Positions 15,112 to 22,667 of a stretch of DNA of 64,000 nt are shown here, one piece after another. A program made the position numbers and the translations under genes. This DNA comes from a virus. How positions within the stretch are numbered: the stretch's first letter is position 1; each line of letters starts with the position of its first letter. The notes below the pieces were generated by a model. That model did not search any database. It was not told the DNA's origin and saw only the letters and a program-made list of their open reading frames with translations. Where the stretch lies: positions 1 to 64,000 of the IMG/VR virus record IMGVR_UViG_3300042260_000483, one strand, 5' to 3'.

Positions 15112-15695
15112 TATATATTATTTGGGTTTATATCAATATTAGTTTTAGTTCCATCTGGTTGTGAATATACTATATGGGTTGGTTTCAATACAAAAGCACT
15201 AACTCCTCTTTTCAATTCATCAACATACTTTTTACCCAATCCCGGTTTCAAATATCCAATTGTCATATGTGGATGGTAATCTGGATATGAGGTGGTATGT
15301 GGTAATTTAGATAATTCTTTATTTGTTGTATGTAAGAACTCAACTCCATCAAATTGTGGTGCTGGTGGATATGCTACATCTAATTTTAATACATCAAATT
15401 TTTCGTTTTCAAAAAGTGATGGGTTATGGACTAAGCATTTACCAAAGGTAATTCCATTAAGAATTTCCACAATCGTTTTCAACTCAACTTCTTCATGTAA
15501 CCCATACAATAAAGTGCAATGAGGTTCGGTTTCCAAGCCATAACCACCATTATCATCTGCAGTATATAAATCTTCGGGTTTTATGTTATTTTGAAATGAT
15601 ACAAAATCCTTAATAGGATTAAAATATAACATTACACACCCATATTCATATACAGGTTTAGTTTCTTCTTTTAATAAATCGGTTAATCGTATCAT
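15111..15695 (-). CDS. 2H phosphoesterase with N-terminal capsid-targeting-like tag
   Basis: 194 residues. Two H-x-T motifs, EPHCTLLYGLH (His59, Thr61) and YHPHMTIGYL (His143, Thr145), define the 2H phosphoesterase/2'-5' RNA ligase-like fold. Relatives hydrolyse cyclic or 2'-5' phosphodiester bonds. Phage members include T4 Acb1, which destroys CBASS cyclic nucleotides. The first ten residues (MIRLTDLLKE) match the tag on the 38-44 kb proteins, predicting removal at K-E/E and packaging in the head. The fold is well supported; packaging and target are inference. Confidence 0.8.
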   Translation of the reverse strand: MIRLTDLLKEETKPVYEYGCVMLYFNPIKDFVSFQNNIKPEDLYTADDNGGYGLETEPHCTLLYGLHEEVELKTIVEILNGITFGKCLVHNPSLFENEKFDVLKLDVAYPPAPQFDGVEFLHTTNKELSKLPHTTSYPDYHPHMTIGYLKPGLGKKYVDELKRGVSAFVLKPTHIVYSQPDGTKTNIDINPNNI

Positions 15696-16807
15696 ATTTG
15701 ATTTGTTAGTATTTTTTTTAAAAATTCATGATGTGGTAGTGTTGTAGATTTTCCAAGTTCATATAACTTACGTTGATTGTGTTCAAAATAAGGTCTATTT
15801 TCCTCAATCCACCCATCAATATCCATTTTTATATTTTCAATGATTTTTTCAAAATCTTCAAAAGTTTCAGCCTTAGTTGAATCGTTAAATTTAAATCCAA
15901 ATTTTTCTAATTCCTCTAACCATATTTTATTAACAATTAACAAATATGGATGTGGTAGAACGAAACATTTCATAATCTTTTCAGTAAAGAAAAAATGTTC
16001 GTATTCAGTAAGAGGTATATCATGTGTTGGAGTAAATGTAATTGTTTCAAAAATTATTTGAATTTTAGCAGATAATGAATTTAGTATATTCCAATAATGA
16101 CCTGGTTTTCCTGGTCCATATAAATCAGTAGTAGTTTCAAAATTTTCTATTTCTTTATAATCTATACCTGTCAAATCATTTTTGAAAAATTTATTCAACA
16201 TATCATATCGAAGATTTCGACCATAATTTTTTCCAGTTTGTCCTAAATATGTTATGAAATCATTTTCCGAATTAGATGGTGGGGAATATCTAAGCATTGG
16301 AAATTGTTTGAAATTTTGCTGAAGAAACATAAACAAGATAGGTAGATATGTCAATCTATTAATTAATTTTGGATGATTTAATTTATAATATCTAGATGAA
16401 ATTGCGTAAGTTGATAATTCAGGTAAATTTAACCATTCTAATATTATATCACTTGTCATTGGGTAGTTCTGTTCACCATTATTATCAAGATATATATATT
16501 TGGTATGAGATGGTAAATCTTCAAAATATGTTTTAATCCTAGCAATATCAACCCTCAAATTATCTTTTAAGTCATTATTTCTATAAAACCCAGAAACGAA
16601 TTGTTGCATATGAATTTCGTCAATGATTACCAACACATTTTCATATAATTGAAAATTTTCAATTTTAGCGTTGTTTTCAAATGCTAATTTAGAATTCATA
16701 TTGTCGTTCATAAATTGAATTTCTACATTTTCCAATTCTAATGTTTTGTAAAATTCTAAATCTATTTTGTGTTGAAAGTTTTTTAATATAATTAATGTGT
16801 TTTTCAT
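15692..16807 (-). CDS. putative glycosyltransferase with GT10-like C-terminal motif
   Basis: 371 residues. The N-terminal half is an unrecognised Rossmann-like domain (TLIILKNFQHKI, ENVLVIIDEIH). The C-terminal half has YEHFFFTEKIMKCFVLPHPYL. This resembles the x-T-E-K-h-x-x-x-h-x-x-x-x-P block that binds GDP-sugar in fucosyltransferase-like GT-B enzymes. It overlaps its neighbours by 4 nt on each side. A sugar transfer role is inferred from the motif and the operon. Confidence 0.6.
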   Translation of the reverse strand: MKNTLIILKNFQHKIDLEFYKTLELENVEIQFMNDNMNSKLAFENNAKIENFQLYENVLVIIDEIHMQQFVSGFYRNNDLKDNLRVDIARIKTYFEDLPSHTKYIYLDNNGEQNYPMTSDIILEWLNLPELSTYAISSRYYKLNHPKLINRLTYLPILFMFLQQNFKQFPMLRYSPPSNSENDFITYLGQTGKNYGRNLRYDMLNKFFKNDLTGIDYKEIENFETTTDLYGPGKPGHYWNILNSLSAKIQIIFETITFTPTHDIPLTEYEHFFFTEKIMKCFVLPHPYLLIVNKIWLEELEKFGFKFNDSTKAETFEDFEKIIENIKMDIDGWIEENRPYFEHNQRKLYELGKSTTLPHHEFLKKILTNQI

Positions 16808-17535
16808 ATCGTAACTACTCCTTTTTTCTGAACTACTAATGTTGCGTTTTCGTTTGCAAATTCAATACTTTGTTCTATATCTAATGTTTTTAAATAACTA
16901 ATTACCAACGATGCCATAAACGTATCTCCTGCACCACTCAAATCTCTAACTTCAATATCATTGTTAACTGGGAAAGTTTTACCATTATACATTGCACCTC
17001 TTTCGGACATTGTAACTATTAACTTATCTTCCCAATCTTCATATTCCTCACCTTTACAATTTTCCCACTCCACTTCGTTAATTTTGATGAAAGTATAATC
17101 TCTCATTCTTTCATTAAGAGGTTTTTTAGTATCAATAAAAGTTAATGGATGTGATTCTGATATCTCTTTAATATCCTTATACGTTAAATATCCTTTATCA
17201 TAATCGGATACAATAACTGCATCATAATCTGAAAAAGGAACTCTTTTTATATCAAATGAATTGGAAACTTTATCATTACTATCAATTCTGATAATCATAT
17301 GATTGGCTTTCTCTTCAACGTATCTTGTCTTTGTGATTTGTTCTTTATTGGTGATTAACTCTACCTTTGTTGCACCTAATGCTTTTAAGTTAGCAACTAC
17401 GTTACCACTCATTCCTTGATTTGTGATGGTACGGGATGGTTCAAAGATTGGAACTGGTCCTTCTGGACACAATCGTTTACAATAACCATACACAAATACA
17501 TCTGTGCAACTATCTCCTATAACTAATATTTTCAT
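16804..17535 (-). CDS. PfkB-family sugar kinase, HldE/RfaE kinase-domain-like
   Basis: 243 residues. MKILVIGDSCTDVFVYGYCKRLCPEGPVPIFEP is typical of D-glycero-beta-D-manno-heptose-7-phosphate kinases, followed by GMSGNVVANLKALGA. The anion-hole and catalytic motif is DLSGAGDTFMASLV. It is shorter than the usual 310 or so residues and lacks the C-terminal adenylyltransferase of HldE. A candidate partner nucleotidyltransferase is encoded at 34.9 kb. It probably phosphorylates a sugar for the glycan pathway. Confidence 0.75.
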   Translation of the reverse strand: MKILVIGDSCTDVFVYGYCKRLCPEGPVPIFEPSRTITNQGMSGNVVANLKALGATKVELITNKEQITKTRYVEEKANHMIIRIDSNDKVSNSFDIKRVPFSDYDAVIVSDYDKGYLTYKDIKEISESHPLTFIDTKKPLNERMRDYTFIKINEVEWENCKGEEYEDWEDKLIVTMSERGAMYNGKTFPVNNDIEVRDLSGAGDTFMASLVISYLKTLDIEQSIEFANENATLVVQKKGVVTI

Positions 17536-18494
17536 TATATTTTTACGAAAAAATTTGAAGTTTTTAACTCCAAATAATTAGCATACTCCTTTTTTAAAAA
17601 ATGAAATATCACTTCTGGTTGTGTATTTTCTATTATTTTTATAACATTATTATATAAATGTTTATTAGATTCAATTTTTTGATTACGATTATTCCAAAAT
17701 TGATTTAAATCTACATTTGGTTGCAATGATGAAAAAAACTCACCTGCAGAATCTGAATTACAATCTTCCAAATCTATAATTTTAATTTTAGTTTTATCCG
17801 ATATATTGTGAATCAATTCAATATAATTATTCAAATAATTTTCAGTATGGATATCTTGTAATATTAAATTCCATTTTGCTTCAATTAAAAATGAAATATA
17901 AATATGTAAATGGGATTCAACAAATTCATCTATTGTATATAAATTAAATAATTCAATAAATTTATCAATATCAGAATCAGATACATTTTTTAATTTTTTC
18001 AATAATTCACGCTCAGTTTTATCAATTTTTAATACATCGATATATGCTGCTAATACTTGAATTAATCCAGAAAAAAATCTATCAATTGGATTTCTAACTA
18101 AAAAAACAATATCTTTATTTTCATTATTAAGTAATAACTTTGTAAAATTTTCACTTTTTTCTGAATTCAAAAAATCCGATAAATTATTCCAATTTTTATA
18201 GGTATCCGTTAAATTATAATTATCTTCAAAATCCCATGGAGTCCAAACATAGTTATTTTTTATTAAATAACTAAGTTCATTCATACCATTACACTCTTTA
18301 AATTGATAACGTTTAAATTGAATATCAATTTGCTTATTATCGGTATGGATATTGTTTGGATACGATGATAATTCTCTTAAAAATCTAGTTCCAACTTTTT
18401 TATAGTTAATAACGATTGCTTTTTCAAATAAACTAAGAGTAGGTTCGAACGTTACATTTGATTGAGATTCTAATATATTATTTATAACTTTCAT
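17535..18494 (-). CDS. sulfotransferase-family protein
   Basis: 319 residues. Residues 31-42 (YKKVGTRFLREL) fit the 5'-phosphosulfate loop of carbohydrate sulfotransferases, and residues 130-143 (VFLVRNPIDRFFSG) the 3'-phosphate-binding block. Enzymes of this family move sulfate from PAPS to glycans or other acceptors. An APS kinase for making PAPS is encoded at 35.3 kb. Strong Asn/Ile bias and diverged spacing lower certainty about the substrate. It overlaps the kinase gene by 1 nt. Confidence 0.7.
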   Translation of the reverse strand: MKVINNILESQSNVTFEPTLSLFEKAIVINYKKVGTRFLRELSSYPNNIHTDNKQIDIQFKRYQFKECNGMNELSYLIKNNYVWTPWDFEDNYNLTDTYKNWNNLSDFLNSEKSENFTKLLLNNENKDIVFLVRNPIDRFFSGLIQVLAAYIDVLKIDKTERELLKKLKNVSDSDIDKFIELFNLYTIDEFVESHLHIYISFLIEAKWNLILQDIHTENYLNNYIELIHNISDKTKIKIIDLEDCNSDSAGEFFSSLQPNVDLNQFWNNRNQKIESNKHLYNNVIKIIENTQPEVIFHFLKKEYANYLELKTSNFFVKI

Positions 18495-18503
18495 ATTTTA
18501 TTT

Positions 18504-18830
18504 TTAAAAATCATCTTTAGATAAAAATTCATTTAAATTTTGCACTCTTTGACACATTTCATATTCTTCGGTATCTAAAGACCACTGCATTATCTTATCT
18601 AATGTATCTTCAACTCCATCTTGTCTGACGTTGAAATCGAATGCTTTGGGTTTACCCCTTACTATTGCTTCAACTCTTGCACATTTTACCTCTTCCAAAT
18701 CGTTGTAAAGTAACTCTTCACATCCCACTAATAGTTCGGGCATTAAGACAGTTTTACCGATTCCCATTGTCCATTCAAAAATATCAGTATCACCGATATA
18801 GACCGTTAATATTTTTTTAGGTTCATCCAT
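18504..18830 (-). CDS. hypothetical acidic protein, 108 aa
   Basis: Not recognised. The first half is beta-rich (ILTVYIGDTDIFEWTMGIGKTV). The C-terminal helix MQWSLDTEEYEMCQRVQNLNEFL has a UVR-like pattern similar to the one in the 8398-8637 protein. It shares 1 nt with the upstream gene. Confidence 0.6.
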   Translation of the reverse strand: MDEPKKILTVYIGDTDIFEWTMGIGKTVLMPELLVGCEELLYNDLEEVKCARVEAIVRGKPKAFDFNVRQDGVEDTLDKIMQWSLDTEEYEMCQRVQNLNEFLSKDDF

Positions 18831-19105
18831 TAATTACTCAATTCTACCTCTAATAATATTGATACTAAGTTATTCTGTGAAGATTCTTCTCGAGTGATTT
18901 TGGTGATATTCCAACTTGATTTTAAATAGTTGATTTTGGTATCAACCATCAGGCATGGACCACCTTCAAAATCAAACATAATTAAATTACCATTTTCATC
19001 GGTGGAGGTTCTACCAAAAAGAGATTCACCCATAACTCTGATTTTAGTGGGTGATATTTTTTCTATAACTCTATCTTGTCCGTAACGATTTTGTCTAATT
19101 TCCAT
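18830..19105 (-). CDS. hypothetical protein, 91 aa
   Basis: Not recognised. Beta-rich small domain (KIRVMGESLFGRTST, GNLIMFDFEGGPCLMVDTKINY). Probably cytoplasmic. Packed between neighbours with 0-3 bp gaps. Confidence 0.6.
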   Translation of the reverse strand: MEIRQNRYGQDRVIEKISPTKIRVMGESLFGRTSTDENGNLIMFDFEGGPCLMVDTKINYLKSSWNITKITREESSQNNLVSILLEVELSN

Positions 19106-19108
19106 AAC

Positions 19109-19324
19109 CTACAAATTTCTTTTTTTTACTTTAAAATAATATTCAATCATATCTTTATTACTTATACCATTTTTTTTATAATATAAATTTATATATGTTC
19201 GCACTGCTTTGATATGAATACTACTACTCATAGAACGAATAACTGCGATAAGTTTTTTATAATCAGTTCCCATTTTGCTTATAAGTCCCTCTATGAGTTT
19301 TATACTAAAACCTTTCATATACAT
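19109..19324 (-). CDS. hypothetical basic protein, 71 aa
   Basis: Not recognised. Basic and helical: FSIKLIEGLISKMGTDYKKL, then HIKAVRTYINLYYKKNG and a lysine-rich end (YYFKVKKRNL). The layout resembles small DNA-binding proteins, without a definite motif. Confidence 0.55.
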   Translation of the reverse strand: MYMKGFSIKLIEGLISKMGTDYKKLIAVIRSMSSSIHIKAVRTYINLYYKKNGISNKDMIEYYFKVKKRNL

Positions 19325-19337
19325 AAATATATTAAAA

Positions 19338-19826
19338 TTAAAATAAGTGGTCCAATCCTTTCGTATTACTACGTCTGAATTGAATATCTATTTCAGATTT
19401 TGATGTAACTTCTTTTACTTGTTTCTTATACCAAAAATAAAGGTCTTCTAATGTTCCTTTACCTCTCTGTCTTTCTAATGATTTTTCCCAAAGGTCTTTA
19501 CCAAATTCTGATTCTAATTCTTTTCTAAGTTTCCAAAGGATTCGGTTCTCATCTATATGTGCATTTTCATCCAATTTCAATGCTCGTTTGTTGTATCTTT
19601 GTTTTTCTTCCAAAGCAGCCTCAATACGATTTTGCTCGTTCGTGCCCCCATAATTCTTATAAGTGTTCTCGTAAGCCATTTGGGCAGATTCTCTAACCAA
19701 CCTAGCTTCACTAAACATATAAGAATAATTAAAGTCACCATTTCTAATCTTTAATAAAAGAGGAGCATTAGATTTTAATGGTTTGTTAGGTCTTCCCTTC
19801 GTCCACCATCTGAATTTGTTTGACAT
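19338..19826 (-). CDS. hypothetical basic protein, 162 aa
   Basis: Not recognised. The N-terminus is basic and aromatic (MSNKFRWWTKGRPNKPLK), with a long charged helix in the middle (EAALEEKQRYNKRALKLDE). The C-terminus is also charged. It could be a structural or nucleic-acid-binding protein. Transcribed from its own class B promoter at 19851. Confidence 0.6.
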   Translation of the reverse strand: MSNKFRWWTKGRPNKPLKSNAPLLLKIRNGDFNYSYMFSEARLVRESAQMAYENTYKNYGGTNEQNRIEAALEEKQRYNKRALKLDENAHIDENRILWKLRKELESEFGKDLWEKSLERQRGKGTLEDLYFWYKKQVKEVTSKSEIDIQFRRSNTKGLDHLF

Positions 19827-19850
19827 AAGTTTTAAGTTTTAATGTTTATA

Positions 19851-19882
19851 CAAAGATACGAAATTTTTTAGAAATCTCCAAA
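19851..19882 (-). promoter_or_regulatory. class B promoter upstream of 19338-19826
   Basis: Minus strand: TTTGG (19878-19882) and TATCTTTG (19851-19858), the canonical Bacteroidota boxes with 19-nt spacing. It lies partly inside the end of the nucleosidase gene. Confidence 0.7.
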
Positions 19883-20446
19883 GAAATCTTCTGAAAGTTT
19901 GTATTTAAAATTATTAAATCCTATTGCAGCATTTTCTTCCCACTTATCGGATTCACCATCATCACTTACCCATTTATATGAATAAAATGGAATCTCTCTT
20001 TGTTTACATACATATGCAAGTGCATAACACTCCATATCTACAATATCACATTTACCAATCATTTCCTTATATTTTTCAGAATAATCAGTTCTGTGTGAAT
20101 CATAAAATTGATCAGTAGTGAAGCATTCTATATTTGATTGCGAATTTAAAGTGATAGGACCGGTTCTTGTATATGGAGTATATCCGTATTCTGCAAAGGG
20201 TCTTGTATCAATGTTATTATGAACTACACCGACTTGTAAAATATCACCTACTTTATGATTTTTTAAATTACCACATGAACCGAAGTTTACTACAATATCA
20301 GGTTCCTCATTCCAAAGAATTTCAGTTAGATTTGATGCAGCATTAATTTTACCAACTCCCACTTGGAAAATTGGTATTCCGTAGATTTCTTTTAAACCAC
20401 CATGTTCAATTGGTGCAGCAGAAATTAATATTAATTTTCCTTTCAT
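19868..20446 (-). CDS. MTA/SAH nucleosidase-like protein (PNP/UDP phosphorylase family)
   Basis: 192 residues. Family blocks are visible: IFQVGVGKINAASNLTEIL, VNFGSCGNLKNHKVGDI and DIVDMECYALAYVC with the ribose-binding Met-Glu. A late SDDGESDKW fits the catalytic Asp region. Enzymes of this type split N-glycosidic bonds of methylthioadenosine, S-adenosylhomocysteine or similar nucleosides, releasing adenine. The APRT gene two positions upstream could reuse that adenine. Shorter than the usual 230 residues. Confidence 0.75.
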   Translation of the reverse strand: MKGKLILISAAPIEHGGLKEIYGIPIFQVGVGKINAASNLTEILWNEEPDIVVNFGSCGNLKNHKVGDILQVGVVHNNIDTRPFAEYGYTPYTRTGPITLNSQSNIECFTTDQFYDSHRTDYSEKYKEMIGKCDIVDMECYALAYVCKQREIPFYSYKWVSDDGESDKWEENAAIGFNNFKYKLSEDFFGDF

Positions 20447-20820
20447 TATTTTTCTATGATTTCAATTCGAATACTACCACCTTCATTTAACCACGCATTT
20501 ACTTTATATGGTTTCGTATCTACATTTGATGCTGATTGAACGTAGCCTGTAAAATGTGGTTTATCACCATTTTCGATACCAACTTCATATTCTAATGTAT
20601 ATACTTTAGTTGGTTTACCAGCCCAATTTTTATTGGTTTGTATTGAAGTTTTTTGATAGCCGGAGACCCTTAAATGACCCGCACCTTTTAATTGACCTAA
20701 AAAAGATTGATAATCTGCATCAGTTTTTAATACTTCGGAACTGCCATTTGATTTTAATTGACTTCTCAATGTGCGAAGTTTTCTAACTTTTTCTGTTGTA
20801 TATTTAGGAATTGCTTTCAT
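20446..20820 (-). CDS. hypothetical protein, 124 aa
   Basis: Not recognised. A basic N-terminal helix (TTEKVRKLRTLRSQLKSNG) is followed by a beta-rich domain (KVYTLEYEVGIENGDKPHFTGYVQ; SIRIEIIEK). It lies between the nucleosidase and APRT genes with 1-4 nt spacing, so it is co-expressed with the salvage enzymes. Confidence 0.6.
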   Translation of the reverse strand: MKAIPKYTTEKVRKLRTLRSQLKSNGSSEVLKTDADYQSFLGQLKGAGHLRVSGYQKTSIQTNKNWAGKPTKVYTLEYEVGIENGDKPHFTGYVQSASNVDTKPYKVNAWLNEGGSIRIEIIEK

Positions 20821-20824
20821 CTGA

Positions 20825-21322
20825 TTAGTATTTGATTAAACATTTAATATCATGTCCTTTTTTAATTCCAATATCAATTAAACAAAGTTTATCTAATATT
20901 TGTAATCCTTGTGCTTCACATAATTTCACTGCAGTTTCCATACTACCACCTGTTGCATATGCATCATCTACGATTACACAAGTTCCTTCACCCATCTGAT
21001 CTTTATACATTCCAATTTCTAATACATCATTGCCATATTCTAAATTGTAACCTATTGTCATTTTGGATGAATTTGGTAATTTATCTGGTTTTCGGATAAT
21101 TCTAACTCCACCACCAAAACGAATTGCCAATGCAGTTGCAAAGATAAATCCTCTTGATTCAATACCAACCCAATATTTAGGTCTTTCTTTTATCAGATTA
21201 CCCATCTCATCAATAGCAGATTCAAATACTTTACCATTTGCTAATAGGGGTTGGATATCTCTAAAGGTAATACCATCCTTTGGAAAGTTTTTAATATTAT
21301 CTATATATTTTTTATAGTCCAT
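20825..21322 (-). CDS. apt: adenine phosphoribosyltransferase
   Basis: 165 residues, the usual size. KNFPKDGITFRDIQPLL is the APRT N-terminal signature. VGIESRGFIFATALAIRFG follows, and VIVDDAYATGGSMETA is the PRPP-binding loop. It makes AMP from adenine and PRPP in the cytoplasm. With the adjacent nucleosidase it would form an adenine salvage route, useful during phage DNA synthesis or when SAM by-products build up. Confidence 0.88.
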   Translation of the reverse strand: MDYKKYIDNIKNFPKDGITFRDIQPLLANGKVFESAIDEMGNLIKERPKYWVGIESRGFIFATALAIRFGGGVRIIRKPDKLPNSSKMTIGYNLEYGNDVLEIGMYKDQMGEGTCVIVDDAYATGGSMETAVKLCEAQGLQILDKLCLIDIGIKKGHDIKCLIKY

Positions 21323-21620
21323 TTTGATTACTTAAATATTCAAATACTTTTTCATGTATTAATTTACCAAATACATCCTTACCAACTTCCTCCGGTTCAA
21401 CACTCATTGAATCAATTGCGTATTGTAATGCATGATACACATCCATATCAGAATATACTGGTTTAATTGCATCTAATTGCTCATTAACCATATTAATATA
21501 ATCATCGGATTCTAACCATTGCTGATAGGTATATTCATCATCCTTTAATTGACTGAAATAAAGTTCATCTAATTCTTGTTGAGATAAGTTATCAAACATC
21601 TCATTTTTTAATTGTCCCAT
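21312..21620 (-). CDS. hypothetical acidic protein, 102 aa
   Basis: Not recognised. Acidic, glutamine- and tyrosine-rich helices (LSQQELDELYFSQLKDDEYTYQQWLE) and a C-terminal helix (DVFGKLIHEKVFEYLSNQ). It overlaps the APRT start by 11 nt. Confidence 0.6.
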   Translation of the reverse strand: MGQLKNEMFDNLSQQELDELYFSQLKDDEYTYQQWLESDDYINMVNEQLDAIKPVYSDMDVYHALQYAIDSMSVEPEEVGKDVFGKLIHEKVFEYLSNQNGL

Positions 21621-21729
21621 CTTTAATAATTTTTATTTGTTGTTCTGTTAAAATTTTTGGTGTAGTTGGTTCGGTTGGTATTTTATACTTTTTTACCAAA
21701 TCTTCCATCCACTGGTCTTTTTTATTCAT
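21601..21729 (-). CDS. hypothetical peptide, 42 aa
   Basis: MNKKDQWMEDLVKKYKIPTEPTTPKILTEQQIKIIKDGTIKK. Small, basic, with a short proline-rich hinge. It overlaps the start of the 21312-21620 gene by 20 nt and lies 2 nt from the 21732 gene. Supported by packing only. Confidence 0.45.
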   Translation of the reverse strand: MNKKDQWMEDLVKKYKIPTEPTTPKILTEQQIKIIKDGTIKK

Positions 21730-21731
21730 AA

Positions 21732-21890
21732 TTAATCTTTATTTTTAATATCATCAAACTTTCCAAACAAATCATCACCAGTATAATCTGGGTGATTCTC
21801 TTGCATATAATCAATACCTTTAACCCATAACCACATAAGTGGTGCTAATAACACACAAACTATTCCGAATACTACAAATTGCTCTATCAT
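21732..21890 (-). CDS. single-pass membrane peptide, 52 aa
   Basis: An N-terminal hydrophobic helix (FVVFGIVCVLLAPLMWLWV) is followed by an acidic tail (GDDLFGKFDDIKNKD). Topology is likely N-out/C-in or the reverse, with one pass. It is 1 nt from the upstream metallopeptidase-like gene. Function unknown. Confidence 0.5.
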   Translation of the reverse strand: MIEQFVVFGIVCVLLAPLMWLWVKGIDYMQENHPDYTGDDLFGKFDDIKNKD

Positions 21891-21891
21891 A

Positions 21892-22308
21892 TTATAATTC
21901 TAAATAAGTTACCAAAGCTTCCTCTCGTTCTTTTTCCCATTGTTTCATATCAATTGATAATCCCAATTCGTTTGCAATATCTAAGCCTTTATCCCAAGCA
22001 TCAATCTCATTCATCAACCGGCCTAAAACAAATTTCTTAGGATGTTCATCTGAATCAATGTTTTTATAAGCATTAACTCCTACGTTGTTCGCAGGTTGTA
22101 ATGAGTGTCCACATTCATGTAAAAGAGCAAATAACCCGTTATTGGTTAAATCGTAATTGTGATGAATATTAATCACACGAGTAAAGTGTCCCATAAAACA
22201 AGTAGATTGCGATAATTGAACCTCAATACCTTTTCTGATTTTGATGTAATCCACAACTTTCTGAAATTGTTTTGGAAACTTACGATTTTTGAATTTGTAT
22301 CTGCTCAT
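21892..22308 (-). CDS. HExxH metallopeptidase-like protein, ImmA/SprT-like
   Basis: 138 residues. NNGLFALLHECGHSLQPANN is a zinc-binding HExxH helix in a small soluble protein, laid out like ImmA/IrrE or minimal SprT domains. FVLGRLMNEIDAWDKGLDIA supplies downstream acidic residues. No helix-turn-helix partner is present. It has its own promoter at 22330. It could cut a host regulator or simply be structural. Confidence 0.62.
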   Translation of the reverse strand: MSRYKFKNRKFPKQFQKVVDYIKIRKGIEVQLSQSTCFMGHFTRVINIHHNYDLTNNGLFALLHECGHSLQPANNVGVNAYKNIDSDEHPKKFVLGRLMNEIDAWDKGLDIANELGLSIDMKQWEKEREEALVTYLEL

Positions 22309-22329
22309 ATCTTATCTTTTATTACATAG

Positions 22330-22361
22330 CAAATATACGAAATGTTTTTCATTTTTCCTAA
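22330..22361 (-). promoter_or_regulatory. promoter upstream of 21892-22308
   Basis: Minus strand: TTAGG (22357-22361) and TATATTTG (22330-22337), a canonical -7 box. The leader is CTATGTAATAAAAGATAAG, so it combines class B boxes with a class A-type leader. Confidence 0.65.
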
Positions 22362-22603
22362 TTATTTGCAATATATTTTCCTCTTAAATCGTTTAATCTT
22401 TTTTGCATACTACTATCATAGGTATCAACTCCATTACGCCAGAGTGAATATATAAATTCATAATCGGCTATGGAGATATCACTGCGAAATCCTATTATAA
22501 AATTAGGGTCTGTATTTTGCATTGATTTCCAATACCATTCCATAAACTTTATAAGGAATTCCTTGTGTTGATCTTTAAATGTATTATATTCAATATTACT
22601 CAT
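22358..22603 (-). CDS. hypothetical protein, 81 aa
   Basis: Not recognised. Aromatic, helical protein (FKDQHKEFLIKFMEWYWKSM) with a basic C-terminus (MQKRLNDLRGKYIANN). It follows the terminator at 22615-22646, so some readthrough or an unseen promoter is needed. Confidence 0.55.
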   Translation of the reverse strand: MSNIEYNTFKDQHKEFLIKFMEWYWKSMQNTDPNFIIGFRSDISIADYEFIYSLWRNGVDTYDSSMQKRLNDLRGKYIANN

Positions 22604-22614
22604 TGCGGATTGAT

Positions 22615-22646
22615 TAAAAAAGGGATAAGATTGACTCCCATCCCTT
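22615..22646 (-). terminator. intrinsic terminator after the MoxR gene
   Basis: Stem aagggat (22620-22626) / atccctt (22640-22646) with a 13-nt loop, followed on the minus strand by a U-run (plus-strand aaaaaa at 22615-22620). It closes the single-gene MoxR transcript. Confidence 0.6.
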
Positions 22647-22667
22647 AATTTAGATAAACATTAAACA

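Noticed and set aside
21892-22308. ImmA-type anti-repressor of a lysogeny module
   Set aside because: No helix-turn-helix repressor or integrase partner is encoded nearby; only the HExxH domain is evident.
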